DNA from: an uncultured Dorea sp.
GTDB taxonomy: Bacteria > Bacillota > Clostridia > Lachnospirales > Lachnospiraceae
Reading direction: 5' to 3'
DNA: 64,000 nucleotides
NCBI GenBank assembly: GCA_947652615.1
Contig: CANTDX010000011.1
Coordinates: 1 to 64,000 of the forward strand
Below the pieces are notes generated by a model. It saw only the letters and a list, made by a program, of their open reading frames with translations, was not told the origin of the DNA and did not search any database. Numbering within the stretch: position 1 is the first letter of the stretch; each line of letters begins with the position of its first letter. The position numbers and the translations under genes are program-made. This document shows positions 63,106 through 64,000 of the stretch, in pieces.

Positions 63106-63141
63106 TTGTCCGCGGGGGTTCTTTGTATTATAATACAAATA
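63106..63141 (+). promoter_or_regulatory. pta promoter covered by an 18-bp palindrome
   Basis: TTGTCC (63106-63111) and TATTAT (63128-63133; 16-base spacer) or the overlapping TATAAT (63131-63136). The perfect palindrome TTTGTATTATAATACAAA (63124-63141) covers the -10 region and would suit a repressor. Confidence 0.6.
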
Positions 63142-63174
63142 TTGAGAATATATGGAAAGGAGTCTATTAATCAT

Positions 63175-64000
63175 GGGATTTATAGATGAAATCAAAGCAA
63201 AAGCCAAGACTAACAAGAAGACGATCGTATTGCCTGAGACAGAAGATATCAGGACTTATGAGGCGGCAGAGGCAGTTCTTAAGGAAGGAACCGCCAATCT
63301 GATCCTGGTTGGAAGCGAGGAAGAGATTGCGAAGAACAAGGGGGCCTTTGACATCAGCGGCGCTCAGATCGTTGATCCGGCGACGTATGAGAAGACTGAC
63401 GCTTATGTCGCCAAGCTTGTAGAGTTAAGACAGAAAAAGGGAATGACAGAAGAGCAGGCAAGAGAGCTGCTTCTGACGAATTATTTGTACTATGGCGTGA
63501 TGATGGTTAAGATGAAGGATGCCGACGGTATGGTAAGCGGTGCATGCCATTCTACGGCAGATACTTTAAGGCCGTGTCTGCAGATCCTAAAGACGAAGCC
63601 GGGAACCAAGCTAGTATCAGCTTTCTTCGTAATGGTAGTACCGGACTGCGACATGGGTGCAGACGGAACATTTATCTTCGCGGATTCCGGTCTTGAGCAG
63701 AATCCAGACCCGGAGAAGTTAGCGGCGATCGCGCTTTCTTCTGCAGAGTCTTTCAGAACTCTGACAGGCAAGGAGCCGGTTGTTGCCATGCTTTCACATT
63801 CTACCAAGGGAAGTGCGAAGCACGCGGATGTGGATAAGGTAGTAGAGGCAACCCGTATCGCGAAGGAGAATGCGCCGGAAGGTCTGATGCTTGACGGAGA
63901 ATTCCAATTAGACGCAGCGATCGTACCGGAGATCGGAGCATCCAAGGCGCCGGGAAGCCCGGTAGCAGGCAAGGCCAACGTACTGGTATTCCCGGACTTA
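63175..64000 (+). CDS. pta: Phosphate acetyltransferase (3' partial)
   Basis: The first 275 residues of Pta, cut by the window end; the family usually has about 330. It swaps CoA and phosphate between acetyl-CoA and acetyl phosphate, feeding acetate kinase for ATP. Marks: VLPETEDIRTYEAA, LLTNYLYYGVMMVK, DGMVSGACHSTADTLRP, MLSHSTKGSAKH and DGEFQLDAAI. ATG follows GAAAGGAGT. ackA is expected next. In this organism it links directly to glycine reductase, which yields acetyl phosphate. Confidence 0.95.

Overview
The window looks like a chromosomal segment of a spore-forming, anaerobic Clostridia of the Lachnospiraceae type (Dorea / Clostridium scindens-hylemonae-like). The pointers are a glycine reductase component C gene, the sporulation gene spoIVA, luxS, a very large 2-hydroxyacyl-CoA dehydratase activase, Pta, a tryptophan T-box, and Gram-positive ribosome binding sites and promoters. 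The species call is inference from gene content only.

Layout. 0-7.4 kb: the end of grdD, a split Thr/Ser exporter whose first half carries an N-terminal GNAT domain, then an operon of Sir2-like protein, gltX and a UvrD-type helicase, meeting a DUF1292 gene tail to tail. 7.4-13.5 kb: a 144-bp mobile element, a sugar-binding lipoprotein, a GH13 protein that has lost its catalytic residues, TraX, aroD and spoIVA. 13.5-19.7 kb: a Trp T-box with a TrpB-like gene, an isochorismatase-type hydrolase, luxS, a decayed toxin-antitoxin pair, a second 144-bp element with an exact 8-bp target duplication, a phosphatase, trpS and a long palindromic element. 19.7-29.6 kb: an ABC-F protein, a MATE exporter facing a MerR regulator broken by one stop codon, a patatin, YjbQ, EFR1, a TNT-type toxin with a putative immunity gene, a coiled-coil repeat protein and a YtrA-like GntR/ABC operon. 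29.6-42.4 kb: an acid-sugar catabolic operon under an FCD regulator, a lantibiotic-protection-like ABC exporter with its two-component system, an AAA/PD-(D/E)XK protein and a VanRS-like pair. 42.4-64 kb: mostly core genes, namely the activase, a pseudo-rhomboid, pyk, a TrmB regulator with lysA, tRNA-Leu, an aldo/keto reductase, polA, coaE, walJ-like, ACT, PFL, degV, tmcAL, mgtE and the start of pta.

How it fits together. Metabolism is fermentative: glycine reductase yields acetyl phosphate, Pta and pyruvate kinase serve ATP synthesis, and the 30.5-33.9 kb operon should convert four-carbon acid sugars to a triose phosphate. Regulation is often readable in the DNA: a MerR promoter with a 19-bp spacer, dyads at both GntR-controlled promoters, a ribosome-site hairpin ahead of the lantibiotic-type exporter, OmpR-type direct repeats, and an 18-bp palindrome over the pta promoter.

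The least expected items are the pair of 144-bp elements with 8-bp target duplications and paired changes in their terminal repeats, the GH13 and Sir2 pseudoenzymes, the GNAT-ThrE fusion, and the orphan TNT toxin cassette between two near-identical terminator hairpins.
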